Source: Pelobacter propionicus DSM 2379
GTDB lineage: Bacteria > Desulfobacterota > Desulfuromonadia > Geobacterales > Pseudopelobacteraceae
Assembly (NCBI RefSeq): GCF_000015045.1
Contig: NC_008609.1
Span: 1,116,001-1,180,000, forward strand
Reading direction: 5' to 3'
Length of the DNA stretch: 64,000 bases
Part shown: piece by piece, positions 44,279-52,255 of the stretch
Layout: each line of letters starts with the position of its first letter
How positions within the stretch are numbered: the first letter of the stretch is position 1
Translations under genes and position numbers: made by a program
The notes under the pieces: model-generated
The model's database searches: none
What the model saw: only the letters and a program-made list of their open reading frames with translations
What the model was told of the DNA's origin: nothing

Positions 44279-44488
44279 ATGACACCACAACACCGCGAAA
44301 TCGCTACTTGGAAGTTGTCCGCCGCCATCGCGTTAACGCGCTACATAGCAGAAGACCGCGACAGCTGCCCGGCGTGTGACGTGCTGTGGGGACTCTCCAT
44401 GTTGCTCCAGGATGTTCAGACGCTGATTACCTCATCGGATGTCCGGGGCGCGGTGAACGTGAACACGCGAAAGGAGATTTGTGAATGA
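44279..44488 (+). CDS. Small protein of unknown function, first gene of the early operon
   Basis: This 69-residue protein is predicted helical, with one Cys pair (CPAC near residues 30-33). It overlaps the antirepressor start by ATGA, so it is part of that operon. It lies just right of the operators, where Cro would be, but no helix-turn-helix is clear. The start is uncertain, with no strong ribosome binding site. Confidence 0.5.
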   Translation: MTPQHREIATWKLSAAIALTRYIAEDRDSCPACDVLWGLSMLLQDVQTLITSSDVRGAVNVNTRKEICE

Positions 44489-45228
44489 ACCGGAATCAGA
44501 TGCAGGTGTTTTGTTTCGAGGATGCAGCCGTGAGGACCATCGAGAGGAATGGCGAGCCGTGGTTCGTGGGAAAGGATGTGGCTGAGATTTTGGGGTATGC
44601 CGCACCACGCAACGCAATACGGGACTTCTGCAAAGGGGGCATTAAATCAATGCTCCCTACAGGTGGCGGATTGCAGGAAATGACCATCATCCCGGAGCGC
44701 GATCTCTACCGTCTCATCATGCGCTCAAAGCTCCCCGCTGCCGAGCGATTCGAGGAGTGGGTTGTCGCCGAAGTCCTCCCGGCGATCCGGAAGACCGGCT
44801 TCTACAACATCATGCGGCGCGACCCCGAGTGGCAAGGTACGCGACATGGCGGCAAGTTCTGTCATCGACTTTTCACCGATGTCATACGCGAGTTCGTTGA
44901 GTATGCCCGCAAGCAGGATTCGAGGCATGCCGACCAGTACTTCGTCAACTACACCCGAATGATCTACCGTGAGCTTGGTATTGCTCCGCCCGCAGCTTCT
45001 AATGGCGTCACCCGTGATTTTCTAGATGTGCTGGAGCTTTCCATTGTCAGCAGCGCCGAAATGGTCTGCGTTGGCATCATTAAGGGCGGCATAGCGGCCG
45101 GAAAACATTACCGGCAAATCTTTCAAGATACGAAAGTTGCCATTTGCGATTACGCGCGGAAGATCAATCCGGCGCGCCAGCTTGCCGACAATGCCCAGCT
45201 ATCCATGAGAAGAGAGGTGGCGCTGTGA
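44485..45228 (+). CDS. BRO-N family antirepressor-like protein
   Basis: This 247-residue protein has a BRO-N domain at residues 6-110: FCFEDAAVRTIERNGEPWFVGKDVAEILGYA, then TIIPERDLYRLIMRSKLPAAERFEEWVVAEVLPAIRKTG. The C-terminal part (GGKFCHRLFTDVIREFVEYARKQ) is not recognised. Such proteins act as phage antirepressors or regulators. AAAGGAG lies seven bases before the ATG. Confidence 0.9.
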   Translation: MNRNQMQVFCFEDAAVRTIERNGEPWFVGKDVAEILGYAAPRNAIRDFCKGGIKSMLPTGGGLQEMTIIPERDLYRLIMRSKLPAAERFEEWVVAEVLPAIRKTGFYNIMRRDPEWQGTRHGGKFCHRLFTDVIREFVEYARKQDSRHADQYFVNYTRMIYRELGIAPPAASNGVTRDFLDVLELSIVSSAEMVCVGIIKGGIAAGKHYRQIFQDTKVAICDYARKINPARQLADNAQLSMRREVAL

Positions 45229-45494
45229 GGTTGAAAATAAGCAAGGAGCTGGTGGATCTGTTGGTGAAATCGTCTGAACACCTGGCCCTTCAAGAGGAGT
45301 GCGAGACGATGCGGGGACAGGTTGATGAACTGATCGAGGCGGAACAGCAAGCTGATGCACTGGGGGTGATGATCCAGATCGACACCAGGATGCTGACGGT
45401 CGCGCAGTACTACTCCCGGCTGACAATGGCTTTCATGGATTGCTTTCCCGGCTTCCGGGAGTTCAGCGAATTACGGGCGGATTTCAATGCCTGA
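45225..45494 (+). CDS. Small coiled-coil-like protein of unknown function
   Basis: This 89-residue protein starts with a GTG overlapping the antirepressor stop (GTGA). It has a helical, Glu-rich section (LQEECETMRGQVDELIEAEQQADA) likely to form a coiled coil, and a hydrophobic end. No family is recognised. Confidence 0.6.
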   Translation: MRLKISKELVDLLVKSSEHLALQEECETMRGQVDELIEAEQQADALGVMIQIDTRMLTVAQYYSRLTMAFMDCFPGFREFSELRADFNA

Positions 45495-45627
45495 TCGAGT
45501 CATAAGGTTGCGGGCAGTTCATTTAGTAGTCGCCACCAAGATGTGCCAAAAAAGAAGCCCCGTGCTGCAACACGGGGCCGGAAATGCCGCCCTTGAAGGG
45601 GCAACAAACACCTAAGGAGAATATACC

Positions 45628-45849
45628 ATGCTGGAAACCGGCACACAAGAGCACTCATACAAGGTCGCAAGGTTGAAACGATCGATGGACAGTATCTCCC
45701 CATCATACCGGAGCGCGCACCGCGCCCTATCACAAGTCAACCAGATAAAACGATTGCTGCTGTCAGACGTCTCACCGGAAGTGAAGTTGTTTCTGGTGCT
45801 TGGTGTCCTCTTTCCGGCTGAAAGTATTGCCGCGCTGAAAACATGCTGA
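45628..45849 (+). CDS. Small protein of unknown function
   Basis: This 73-residue basic, helical protein has a good ribosome binding site (AAGGAG) and lies before the excisionase-like gene, overlapping no neighbour. A GC hairpin (GCCCCGTG/CACGGGGC) lies upstream at about 45555-45577, but without a T-tail. The family is unknown. Confidence 0.55.
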   Translation: MLETGTQEHSYKVARLKRSMDSISPSYRSAHRALSQVNQIKRLLLSDVSPEVKLFLVLGVLFPAESIAALKTC

Positions 45850-45866
45850 TCGAAAGGAAAAATATC

Positions 45867-46118
45867 ATGGCGAAAGACACATCCAAAACGGGCAAAAATC
45901 ATGAAGCTGCCGCTGCTAATATCACCGCCGCCGCTGGTCCCGACCGCTGGCTGACCATCAAGGAGGCCGCTGAAATCTCGGCGCTGAAGGAAAACACGTT
46001 GTATTGCTTGTGTTTGAAGCGCGCCCTGCCTTCGTACAAAATCGCCGGTAAGATGAGGCGCATCAAGGAGACGGACCTGATCAAGTGGATGGAGTCATGC
46101 CGTGTAGAGGCCCGCTGA
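45867..46118 (+). CDS. Excisionase-like HTH (MerR-type) DNA-binding protein
   Basis: This 83-residue protein has WLTIKEAAEISALKENTLYCLCLKRALPSYKIAGKMRRIKETDLIKWME near residues 27-75, the winged-helix fold of the excisionase (HTH_17) family. These direct excision by tyrosine integrases or act as activators. The ATG at 45867 follows GAAAGGA. It lies upstream of the replication genes, far from the integrase. Confidence 0.82.
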   Translation: MAKDTSKTGKNHEAAAANITAAAGPDRWLTIKEAAEISALKENTLYCLCLKRALPSYKIAGKMRRIKETDLIKWMESCRVEAR

Positions 46119-46147
46119 TAACCAACTGATCGACAAGGGGCTTTACC

Positions 46148-46981
46148 GTGGGACTGGACAAAGAAAAAATTCTGGCGTCGACGGACATACCGACGCTCGT
46201 CCGGGAGCTGCTGCCGGAGATGAAGCCGGTGGGGACCGACCAGGTGCTGGTGAACTGCGTCTATCACGACGACTCGAACCCCAGCATGTCGGTCCAGCTG
46301 TCCACCGGCCTGCATAACTGCCGGGGGTGCGGAACAACCGGCACGCTCTTCGACCTGGTGATGAAGTGCCGGGGGCTGGATTTCGCCGCTGCATGCGCCT
46401 GGATGGCGGAGCGGGCAGGTCTGAAGGACTCTCCCCAGAAACCGAAGTTCAAGGTGACCGGCAAGTACCCCTATCGCCACGCTGATGGTACGCTCGCCTA
46501 CTGGAAGGAGCGGGTGGAGCCTGGATTCAATGGCAGGTCGAAAGACTTTTTGTTTTTCCACGGCGATGGGGTAAAGCCGGGGCAGGGCTTTTACCTCTCA
46601 AAGGAGAGGAAGGAGCCGCACAAGGGGCGCGGCGGCGATCCGCTGCCGTACCGGCTGCCCGACCTGGTGAAGGTCCCTCCCGATGGCCTGGTGTTCGTGG
46701 TGGAGGGAGAGAAGAAGGCCGACCACCTGGCAACTTGGGGGCTGGTGGCCACCTGCCTGGACAGCGGGGCCCAGACGAAGCTGGACAAAAAACAGCGGAA
46801 GTTTGTGGAGGTTCTGGCTGGTAAGCATGTCGTCATCCTTCCGGACAACGACGAGGCCGGTGAGACCTACGCCACCACCATTGCTACGGCGCTGCACGGT
46901 ATCGCCGTTTCGGTGAAGATCGTGAGACTGCCGGGCCTGCCACCGAAGGGCGACATCCTGGATTGGGCGTGGACAAAATGA
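46148..46981 (+). CDS. CHC2 zinc / Toprim primase-like protein
   Basis: This 277-residue protein has a CHC2-type zinc site (Cys37, His40, Cys58, Cys61) and a Toprim-like region with VVEGEKKADHL near residue 184 and VVILPDNDEAGETY near residue 228, where the Asp residues bind metal. It primes replication of the element together with the next ATPase gene, which it overlaps by ATGA. The start is a GTG without a strong ribosome binding site. Confidence 0.88.
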   Translation: MGLDKEKILASTDIPTLVRELLPEMKPVGTDQVLVNCVYHDDSNPSMSVQLSTGLHNCRGCGTTGTLFDLVMKCRGLDFAAACAWMAERAGLKDSPQKPKFKVTGKYPYRHADGTLAYWKERVEPGFNGRSKDFLFFHGDGVKPGQGFYLSKERKEPHKGRGGDPLPYRLPDLVKVPPDGLVFVVEGEKKADHLATWGLVATCLDSGAQTKLDKKQRKFVEVLAGKHVVILPDNDEAGETYATTIATALHGIAVSVKIVRLPGLPPKGDILDWAWTK

Positions 46982-48696
46982 ATGACAAGGTGCTTCTTCT
47001 CGAACTGGTTCGCAGCGCCCCGGAATGGACACCGGCCACGGACCGCCCGTCAGCCACATCCGAAACAGCGTCAACCACCACATCGAATCCACCGGCAAAG
47101 CGGGGACGCGGAAGACCACGCAAGTCTCCCGAAGATTCCGACTCCGCCGAATCGCCCAAGGCCGCCAGCGAGGGACGGGGCGGCAGGCGGCTGTTGAAGA
47201 TCCTCGACGGCATGGCCGATGAAATCCGCCTCTACTGGGACAACCTGGGGGAGGCCTATATCTCCTTCGCCGATGGTCCGCTGGAACACCTGGGGAAAAA
47301 CAGCAGCCTGGAACAGCGCCTGGCGTTGCTCTACTACAAAACCACGGATGAGACGCTGGGCAAGGATGGATTCAACAACGCCGTGGTGGTGCTGGCCGCC
47401 CAAGCGAAGCAGACGGGTATGGAGATCGAACTCTTCACCCGTGTCGGCGAGTACGACGGGCGTTACTACTATGACCTGAAGAACCGCCGCGCCCTGTCCA
47501 TGGGGCCGGATGGCTGGGAGATCGACACGGACGCGCCGGTGTTCTTCCGAAACTTCTCCACTCAACAACCGCACCCGGACCCGGTGACCGGGGGTGATCC
47601 CTGGCGCTTCTTCGAGCACGTCAACGTGACTGAGGAGAACCGCCTGCTGCTGATGGTCTGGATCATCGGTTCGTTCGTGCCGCGTATCCCGTATCCGGCG
47701 CTACTCGTGTCCGGCAGCCAGGGGGCCGGGAAATCATTCTTCTGCAAACTGCTGAAGCGCATCATTGACCCTTCCGCCACCGAACTCCAGGAGATGCCCA
47801 AGAAGGACGATGACTTCGACCTGCTGCTGTACAAGCATCACTGTCTGGCGCTGGACAATATTTCGTCTGTCAATGCTGCCAGGGCCGACCGGCTCTGTTC
47901 GGCGATCACGGCGGCCTACATCGAGAAGCGGCAGCTGCACACGGATATGGACACCATCGTCCTTCCCTGCAATCCCCGCGTGATCCTCAACGGCATCAAC
48001 GCCCTGACCAACCGCCCGGACCTCCTGGACCGTTCCATTACCATTCACTTGGAGCGGATCAAGCCCACCGGTCGCCGCCTGGAGGAGGAGATCAACGCGG
48101 CATTCGATGCCGACCTGCCCGGCATACTCGGTGGTATCGCCGATGTTCTGAGCAGGGCCATGGAGATCAAGCCAACGGTGAGCCTTGCCAGCTACCCCCG
48201 CATGGCGGACTTCGCCCGCTGGGGCTATGCCGTGGCCGAGGCGCTGGGAGGCCGTGGCGATGAGTTCTTGAGAGCATATGGCGGCAACTCGGCAAAGCTG
48301 GGTGACAGCCTGCTGGAGAACGATAGCCTTATGTCAGGACTGGTGCAGCTTATGGGCGGCATGGAGCAGGGAGAGGTGGCGGGCACGTTCAAGGAGCTTA
48401 TCGACCGGCTGGCCGCTATCGTTCAGCCGGACAGGAACGACTATTCCTTCCCCACCAGCCACACCTTCAGGAGGCGGCTCGAACGTCTCCGGCCGAACCT
48501 GGAAGAGTTCGGCATCAGGTTCGAGTTCGGGAAGCATACCAACAAGGGACATACAGCGCGGATCATCAAGGGCGAGCCACCGCCGAGCTGGGCCGCGACC
48601 GCTGCCGGTACGCAGCCGTCGGGATGGACGGTTGAAAAGCCGACCGCCGCCGTGGCCGATGAGATCGTATTCGATGAGGAGGAATTGCCGGAATGA
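46978..48696 (+). CDS. Phage/plasmid replicative ATPase (helicase-like)
   Basis: This 572-residue protein has Walker A GSQGAGKS at residues 246-253 and a Walker-B-like LALDN near residue 290, then a polarised NPRVILNGINALTNRPDLLDRSI, typical of superfamily 3-like or P4-type replicases and AAA-fold helicases. An AT-hook-like KRGRGRPRKS occurs at residues 41-50, which may bind AT-rich DNA at the origin. With the upstream primase it makes a complete replication unit. The start at 46978 overlaps the primase stop. Confidence 0.82.
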   Translation: MNDKVLLLELVRSAPEWTPATDRPSATSETASTTTSNPPAKRGRGRPRKSPEDSDSAESPKAASEGRGGRRLLKILDGMADEIRLYWDNLGEAYISFADGPLEHLGKNSSLEQRLALLYYKTTDETLGKDGFNNAVVVLAAQAKQTGMEIELFTRVGEYDGRYYYDLKNRRALSMGPDGWEIDTDAPVFFRNFSTQQPHPDPVTGGDPWRFFEHVNVTEENRLLLMVWIIGSFVPRIPYPALLVSGSQGAGKSFFCKLLKRIIDPSATELQEMPKKDDDFDLLLYKHHCLALDNISSVNAARADRLCSAITAAYIEKRQLHTDMDTIVLPCNPRVILNGINALTNRPDLLDRSITIHLERIKPTGRRLEEEINAAFDADLPGILGGIADVLSRAMEIKPTVSLASYPRMADFARWGYAVAEALGGRGDEFLRAYGGNSAKLGDSLLENDSLMSGLVQLMGGMEQGEVAGTFKELIDRLAAIVQPDRNDYSFPTSHTFRRRLERLRPNLEEFGIRFEFGKHTNKGHTARIIKGEPPPSWAATAAGTQPSGWTVEKPTAAVADEIVFDEEELPE

Positions 48697-48908
48697 GACG
48701 CGCCACCAGGAAGAACGGACACAACCGGAAGCGCCCCGTGCGCCCGCGTATGGGGATGCTGGTCGCCCTGTGGGACAGGGATCCGAACGCCGTTATGTTC
48801 GATTTTGCGCCGGTTGACCTGTCGGGTGCCTCCCGTTGTCCATTGTGCGGAAGCATGAATCATGGAGCCGGTGGCGAGCCGGACACACCAGATATGGAGC
48901 ATCGGTGA
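48693..48908 (+). CDS. Small basic protein with a Cys pair
   Basis: This 71-residue protein begins with a very basic part and has CPLCGSMNHG, a zinc-knuckle-like motif. It overlaps the ATPase stop (ATGA), so it is translated with it. The function is unknown. Confidence 0.6.
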   Translation: MRRATRKNGHNRKRPVRPRMGMLVALWDRDPNAVMFDFAPVDLSGASRCPLCGSMNHGAGGEPDTPDMEHR

Positions 48909-49111
48909 CACAGGTAGCTGACCCACAAGAACCTGCCACTGACCGCGCTGGTCTGAAGTTAGCCTATTTCACCAGGACAGGGAGGCGGCAGTTGATGAAC
49001 GGTGCCGGAGCGAAGCAGCGCCGCGCCTGAACGAATGTGCCGCAAGGCCACGACTGACACCACGCGACCGGCGAGAGACGCCGGAATCATCACACGAAAA
49101 GGAGATACGAC
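48909..49111. other. Intergenic gap holding repeat copy E
   Basis: The module at 48920-48976 aligns with the A-C copies: GACCCACAAGAACCTG, GCGCTGGTCTG and TTTCACCAGG. A second block shared with 41667-41690 (GAAGCAGYGCCGCGCCTG) lies at about 49012-49030. Confidence 0.6.
48920..48976 (+). repeat. Island intergenic repeat, copy E
   Basis: A diverged copy of the module: the GATCCACAACG box has changed to GACCCACAAGA, but GCTGGTCT and TTTCACCAGG are kept. It lies after the small basic protein gene. Confidence 0.6.
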
Positions 49112-49294
49112 ATGTTGGTAGAAGCTCGAATTGAGGGGAACAAGTTGTGCGTAGAGATCGATCTGGAGCCGCCCACACCATCCACATCCGGCAAGACCCT
49201 TGTGGTGGCCAGCACGCGAGGGAACGTTACCACGGGGGCCATGGTGGACGGCAAGCCGGTGATCGTCGGCCTGAACGCCTACATCAAGCCATGA
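49112..49294 (+). CDS. Small unknown protein
   Basis: This 60-residue protein is predicted to be beta-rich (LVEARIEGNKLCVEIDLE...). It has an excellent ribosome binding site (AAAAGGAG). The next gene starts 10 bases after its stop. The function is unknown. Confidence 0.6.
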   Translation: MLVEARIEGNKLCVEIDLEPPTPSTSGKTLVVASTRGNVTTGAMVDGKPVIVGLNAYIKP

Positions 49295-49304
49295 GTGACT
49301 GGCG

Positions 49305-49640
49305 GTGAAAGTACGATTCCTGAAAGAGTTCTCGGCCAGGACCACCGCCGGTGGATCGAGGACCGTAGCAGCCGGAACGGTCCTCGACCTTTCACCGGAC
49401 AAGGCTGGTCGTCTGGTCAGCGCCGGTATTGCCCTGAACCTGAATGCGGTCATGGATGCCTGGCGGGAGTTCGTCGTGTCGGCTGATCGTGTGTACCAGT
49501 CTTCCCCGAAATCACCCGTCGTATGGGCGAGGCATAAGACCCACCTGAATGCCGCCCAGACTGCTTTTGATACAGGGAATATGCTCTATGCCGTGTCTGA
49601 ACTCGAAAATGCTCTGTCCGCCTTGCAGAGCACTCCATGA
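49305..49640 (+). CDS. Unknown protein of the island
   Basis: This 111-residue protein starts with GTG; the N-terminal half is a small beta-rich unit (VRFLKEFSARTTAGGSRTV) and the C-terminal half is helical. It lies 10 bases after the previous gene and is probably in the same transcript. No family is recognised. Confidence 0.55.
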   Translation: MKVRFLKEFSARTTAGGSRTVAAGTVLDLSPDKAGRLVSAGIALNLNAVMDAWREFVVSADRVYQSSPKSPVVWARHKTHLNAAQTAFDTGNMLYAVSELENALSALQSTP

Positions 49641-50057
49641 TGTAGTCTGTCACTTGTGCCTCCGGCTGATGCTCTCCCCGCCGCCCCTCTTTTCCCACGG
49701 AACCATGAAATGTATTTTTCTCTTGGACGCCACACCTCCTGAAATGGTAACAAATGGTTGCGCTTTGGTATAAGACTTTGAAATTGCAGACATTTGTCTG
49801 CATTTGCTAACATTTACTAATAAGTTGCTAAGGAATGCTTAGGTTGCGGAGCTGTCTGAAGCACCTCTTCGGCACTCTGGCCAGTGGTCACCGTCTGAAA
49901 ATCTCGGTAGTGTAAGGATAGGGTATACCCCAGCCTGTTGAATTTTGCCTGACATAATTCGCGTCAGATATGGGTGGTGTACTCTATTTGCTTGACACTT
50001 ATTGTGAAGGGTAATAGACTTAAACCTGACACAATTGAAACACAACGGGGGGCTGAT
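49641..50057. other. Non-coding region upstream of the resolvase
   Basis: About 415 bases. It contains a perfect dyad TGCAGACA-TT-TGTCTGCA at 49785-49802, a palindrome GGGTATACCC at 49921-49930 and a CTGAC-N9-GTCAG dyad at 49949-49967. The last two lie where a resolution (res) site would be. No ORF with a good ribosome binding site is seen. Confidence 0.5.
49921..50040. promoter_or_regulatory. Candidate res site of the serine resolvase
   Basis: Dyads at 49921-49930 and 49949-49967 and a TTGACAC at about 49993 lie just upstream of the resolvase gene, where resolvases bind in Tn3-like systems. The match to a known res site is weak. Confidence 0.35.
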
Positions 50058-50612
50058 ATGAGCGGTCAGAGAATAGGCTATGTGAGGGTGTCCAGTATTG
50101 ACCAAAACTGCGACAGGCAGCTTGACGGCATCGAACTGGACCGAGTTTTCACCGATAAGGCATCAGGAAAAGACGTGAGCAGACCGGCACTCGCCGAGAT
50201 GGTGCGCTTCGTGCGGGAAGGGGATCGAATCGTTGTCCATTCGCTTGATCGTCTCGCCCGCAACCTGGATGACCTGAGAAAACTGGTATCCGATCTTACC
50301 GGGCGCGGTGTCACCGTCGAGTTCGTCAAAGAGAATCTTACCTTCTCTGGTGATGACTCGCCCATGTCAACCCTGCTACTATCCGTCATGGGGGCTTTCG
50401 CCGAGTTCGAGCGGGCGCTTATCAGGGAGCGTCAACGTGAAGGTATCGCCATCGCCAAGCAGGCAGGAGCCTACAAGGGCCGCAAACGGGAAATGTCGGA
50501 TGAGCGAATTGCCGAGATCAAGCGGCGGGTGGCCAATGGTGACAAGAAGGCCGCGATAGCCCGCGACATGGGAATCAGCCGGGAGACGGTTTACCAGTAC
50601 CTCAGAAGTTGA
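50058..50612 (+). CDS. Serine recombinase (resolvase/invertase type)
   Basis: This 184-residue protein has the resolvase catalytic domain: GYVRVSSIDQNCDRQL with Ser12, RIVVHSLDRLARNL near residue 64, and GAFAEFERALIRERQREGI near residue 119. A C-terminal helix-turn-helix (KKAAIARDMGISRETVYQYL) follows. The ATG at 50058 matches the family start. It lies just before the integrase gene. Confidence 0.93.
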   Translation: MSGQRIGYVRVSSIDQNCDRQLDGIELDRVFTDKASGKDVSRPALAEMVRFVREGDRIVVHSLDRLARNLDDLRKLVSDLTGRGVTVEFVKENLTFSGDDSPMSTLLLSVMGAFAEFERALIRERQREGIAIAKQAGAYKGRKREMSDERIAEIKRRVANGDKKAAIARDMGISRETVYQYLRS

Positions 50613-50623
50613 AAGATGAGACA

Positions 50624-50707
50624 GCCAGCGCCAGACCTACTGGAGCCGATCCACAACGGCCTGGTGCAGGCTGTCCTGGTTTCATGGCCGGATTCCTTCG
50701 CTAGAAC
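50624..50707 (+). repeat. Island intergenic repeat, copy C
   Basis: It has the module order GGAGCCGATCCACAACGGCC, GGCTGTCCTGGT and GGCCGGATTCCTTCGCTAG, with the 3' box diverged from TTTCACCAG. It lies between the resolvase and the integrase genes. Confidence 0.65.
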
Positions 50708-50781
50708 ATCGATGCGGTAGTTGGTGAACAGGGGGCTATGGTCAGGGCTGGGCGCGGAATATGAACAGGAGGGGGGACTGT

Positions 50782-51885
50782 ATGGCAAAGTCGAGCCCTG
50801 GAATCTACAGGCGCGGTAAGACGTTCTGGATCACCTACATGGGGGTGGACGGAAAGCAGCAGTGGGAGAGCACGCGTAGCAAACTGAAGGCCGACGCCGA
50901 TTATCTGCTTGCCTGCCGGAAAAAAGAAGTTGCCGAGGGGATTACTCCCGTCACATTCAACCGGAAGAAATACACCACGACGTTCGACCAGCTGGCGGAG
51001 AAGTACCTGGAGTACTGCAAGGCGCAACGGGACTACAAGAGCAAGGCTGGTCGTGTTAGGAGACTGCAACGGACGTTTGGCGAAATGCGGTTGATCGACA
51101 TCACGCTCGAAGAACTGGAGCGGTATCAGTCGGCCAGGTGTACCGAGGCGAAGCAGCCGAAAAAAGAGGGGGGTGTGTCGTCGGGAGCCGTTTCACCAGC
51201 TACCGTCAACCGCGAGTTGACCGCCCTGAAGAACATGTTTACCAAGGCGGAACAGTGGGGGTTGATTCCGGATTCAACTTTGAAGACCGTGCGAAAAGTC
51301 CGGCTGACGAAGGAGAACAACAGGCGGCTGCGGTTTCTTGCCGTGGCCGAGATGACCGCGCTTGTGGATTCTTGCTCCAGGGGATTGCGGGAAATCGTCG
51401 TGTTCGCGCTCAATACCGGCTGTAGACGTGGGGAGATTCTTTCTCTCACATGGGACCACGTTGACCTGAAGCACGGCTTCATCAGGATAGCGGACAGCAA
51501 AAACGGCGAATCGCGCGACATCCCCATCAACGCCGCGCTCGCTGACATGTTCAAGGGGGTGGTGCGCCGCATCGACTCGCCCTATGTGTTCACGAATCCC
51601 GACACCGGCACCAGATATCAGGACGTGAAGCGTTCCTTCGCCACCGCCTGTCGCAGGGCCGCGATTATGAATTTCCATTTCCACGATCTTCGCCACACGT
51701 TTGCGAGCCACCTGGTGATGAACGGGGTGGACCTTACCACCGTCTCCCGGCTCCTGGGCCACAAGAGCCTGACCATGACCTTGCGGTACTCCCACCTTGC
51801 ACCCGACCACCTGAAGAAGGCCGTTGAAAGGTTGACGTGGAAAGACGGCCCGACAATCGAACAGCAGCTGTTTCCAGCAGTCTGA
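50782..51885 (+). CDS. Tyrosine site-specific integrase
   Basis: This 367-residue protein has an N-terminal arm-binding-like region, a core-binding domain, and the catalytic residues Arg215 (TGCRRGE), His301 and Arg304 (HDLRHTFASH), His327 (LLGHKS) and nucleophile Tyr336 (LRYSHL). It would integrate the island at tRNA-Arg. The ATG at 50782 follows AGGAGGGG; an in-frame ATG lies 7 codons earlier. It is 8 kb from attR and 9.8 kb from attL, unusual for a tRNA-integrating element. Confidence 0.93.
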   Translation: MAKSSPGIYRRGKTFWITYMGVDGKQQWESTRSKLKADADYLLACRKKEVAEGITPVTFNRKKYTTTFDQLAEKYLEYCKAQRDYKSKAGRVRRLQRTFGEMRLIDITLEELERYQSARCTEAKQPKKEGGVSSGAVSPATVNRELTALKNMFTKAEQWGLIPDSTLKTVRKVRLTKENNRRLRFLAVAEMTALVDSCSRGLREIVVFALNTGCRRGEILSLTWDHVDLKHGFIRIADSKNGESRDIPINAALADMFKGVVRRIDSPYVFTNPDTGTRYQDVKRSFATACRRAAIMNFHFHDLRHTFASHLVMNGVDLTTVSRLLGHKSLTMTLRYSHLAPDHLKKAVERLTWKDGPTIEQQLFPAV

Positions 51886-52255
51886 ACCATTATGGGAGCA
51901 GGGCGCGACACACGTCCTTGCCCCTGTGTCAATCTTTATTTCAGGGGCGTGCTGTTTATTGCAAAGATCACGAAATCCTAAAGTCCAGCTAATACAAAAA
52001 CACACCTTTTCAGACAATTGGCTTGGTTTGAGTCCGCGTTAGGTCCTCAATTCTGACAAAACAGGAAACTGGGAAGAGGAGCCTTCACTGTAACGGACCT
52101 TCGGGTAATCAGTCCTATGCCGCTGGTAGCGAGCAGATACAATTCTCCCGATCAACCACAACAAACTATACGGACATTTAGCAAAGCTCCTGCACAATCT
52201 GACTTACAAGGCGGAGCGAGTATAACACAATCCGCAGACTCAGTCCGCCATACTC
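51886..52255. other. Non-coding junction between integrase and cargo
   Basis: About 370 bases with no supported ORF. The integrase ends at the left and the minus-strand TPR gene ends at the right, so both transcripts end here. An attachment site beside the integrase was looked for and not found. Confidence 0.5.

Noticed and set aside
49990-50025. TTGACA-like promoter before the resolvase
   Set aside because: The -10 at the proper spacing is poor; it was kept only as part of the candidate res region.
51886-52255. Possible attachment site next to the integrase
   Set aside because: I looked for the 44-base core and parts of it here and found none.
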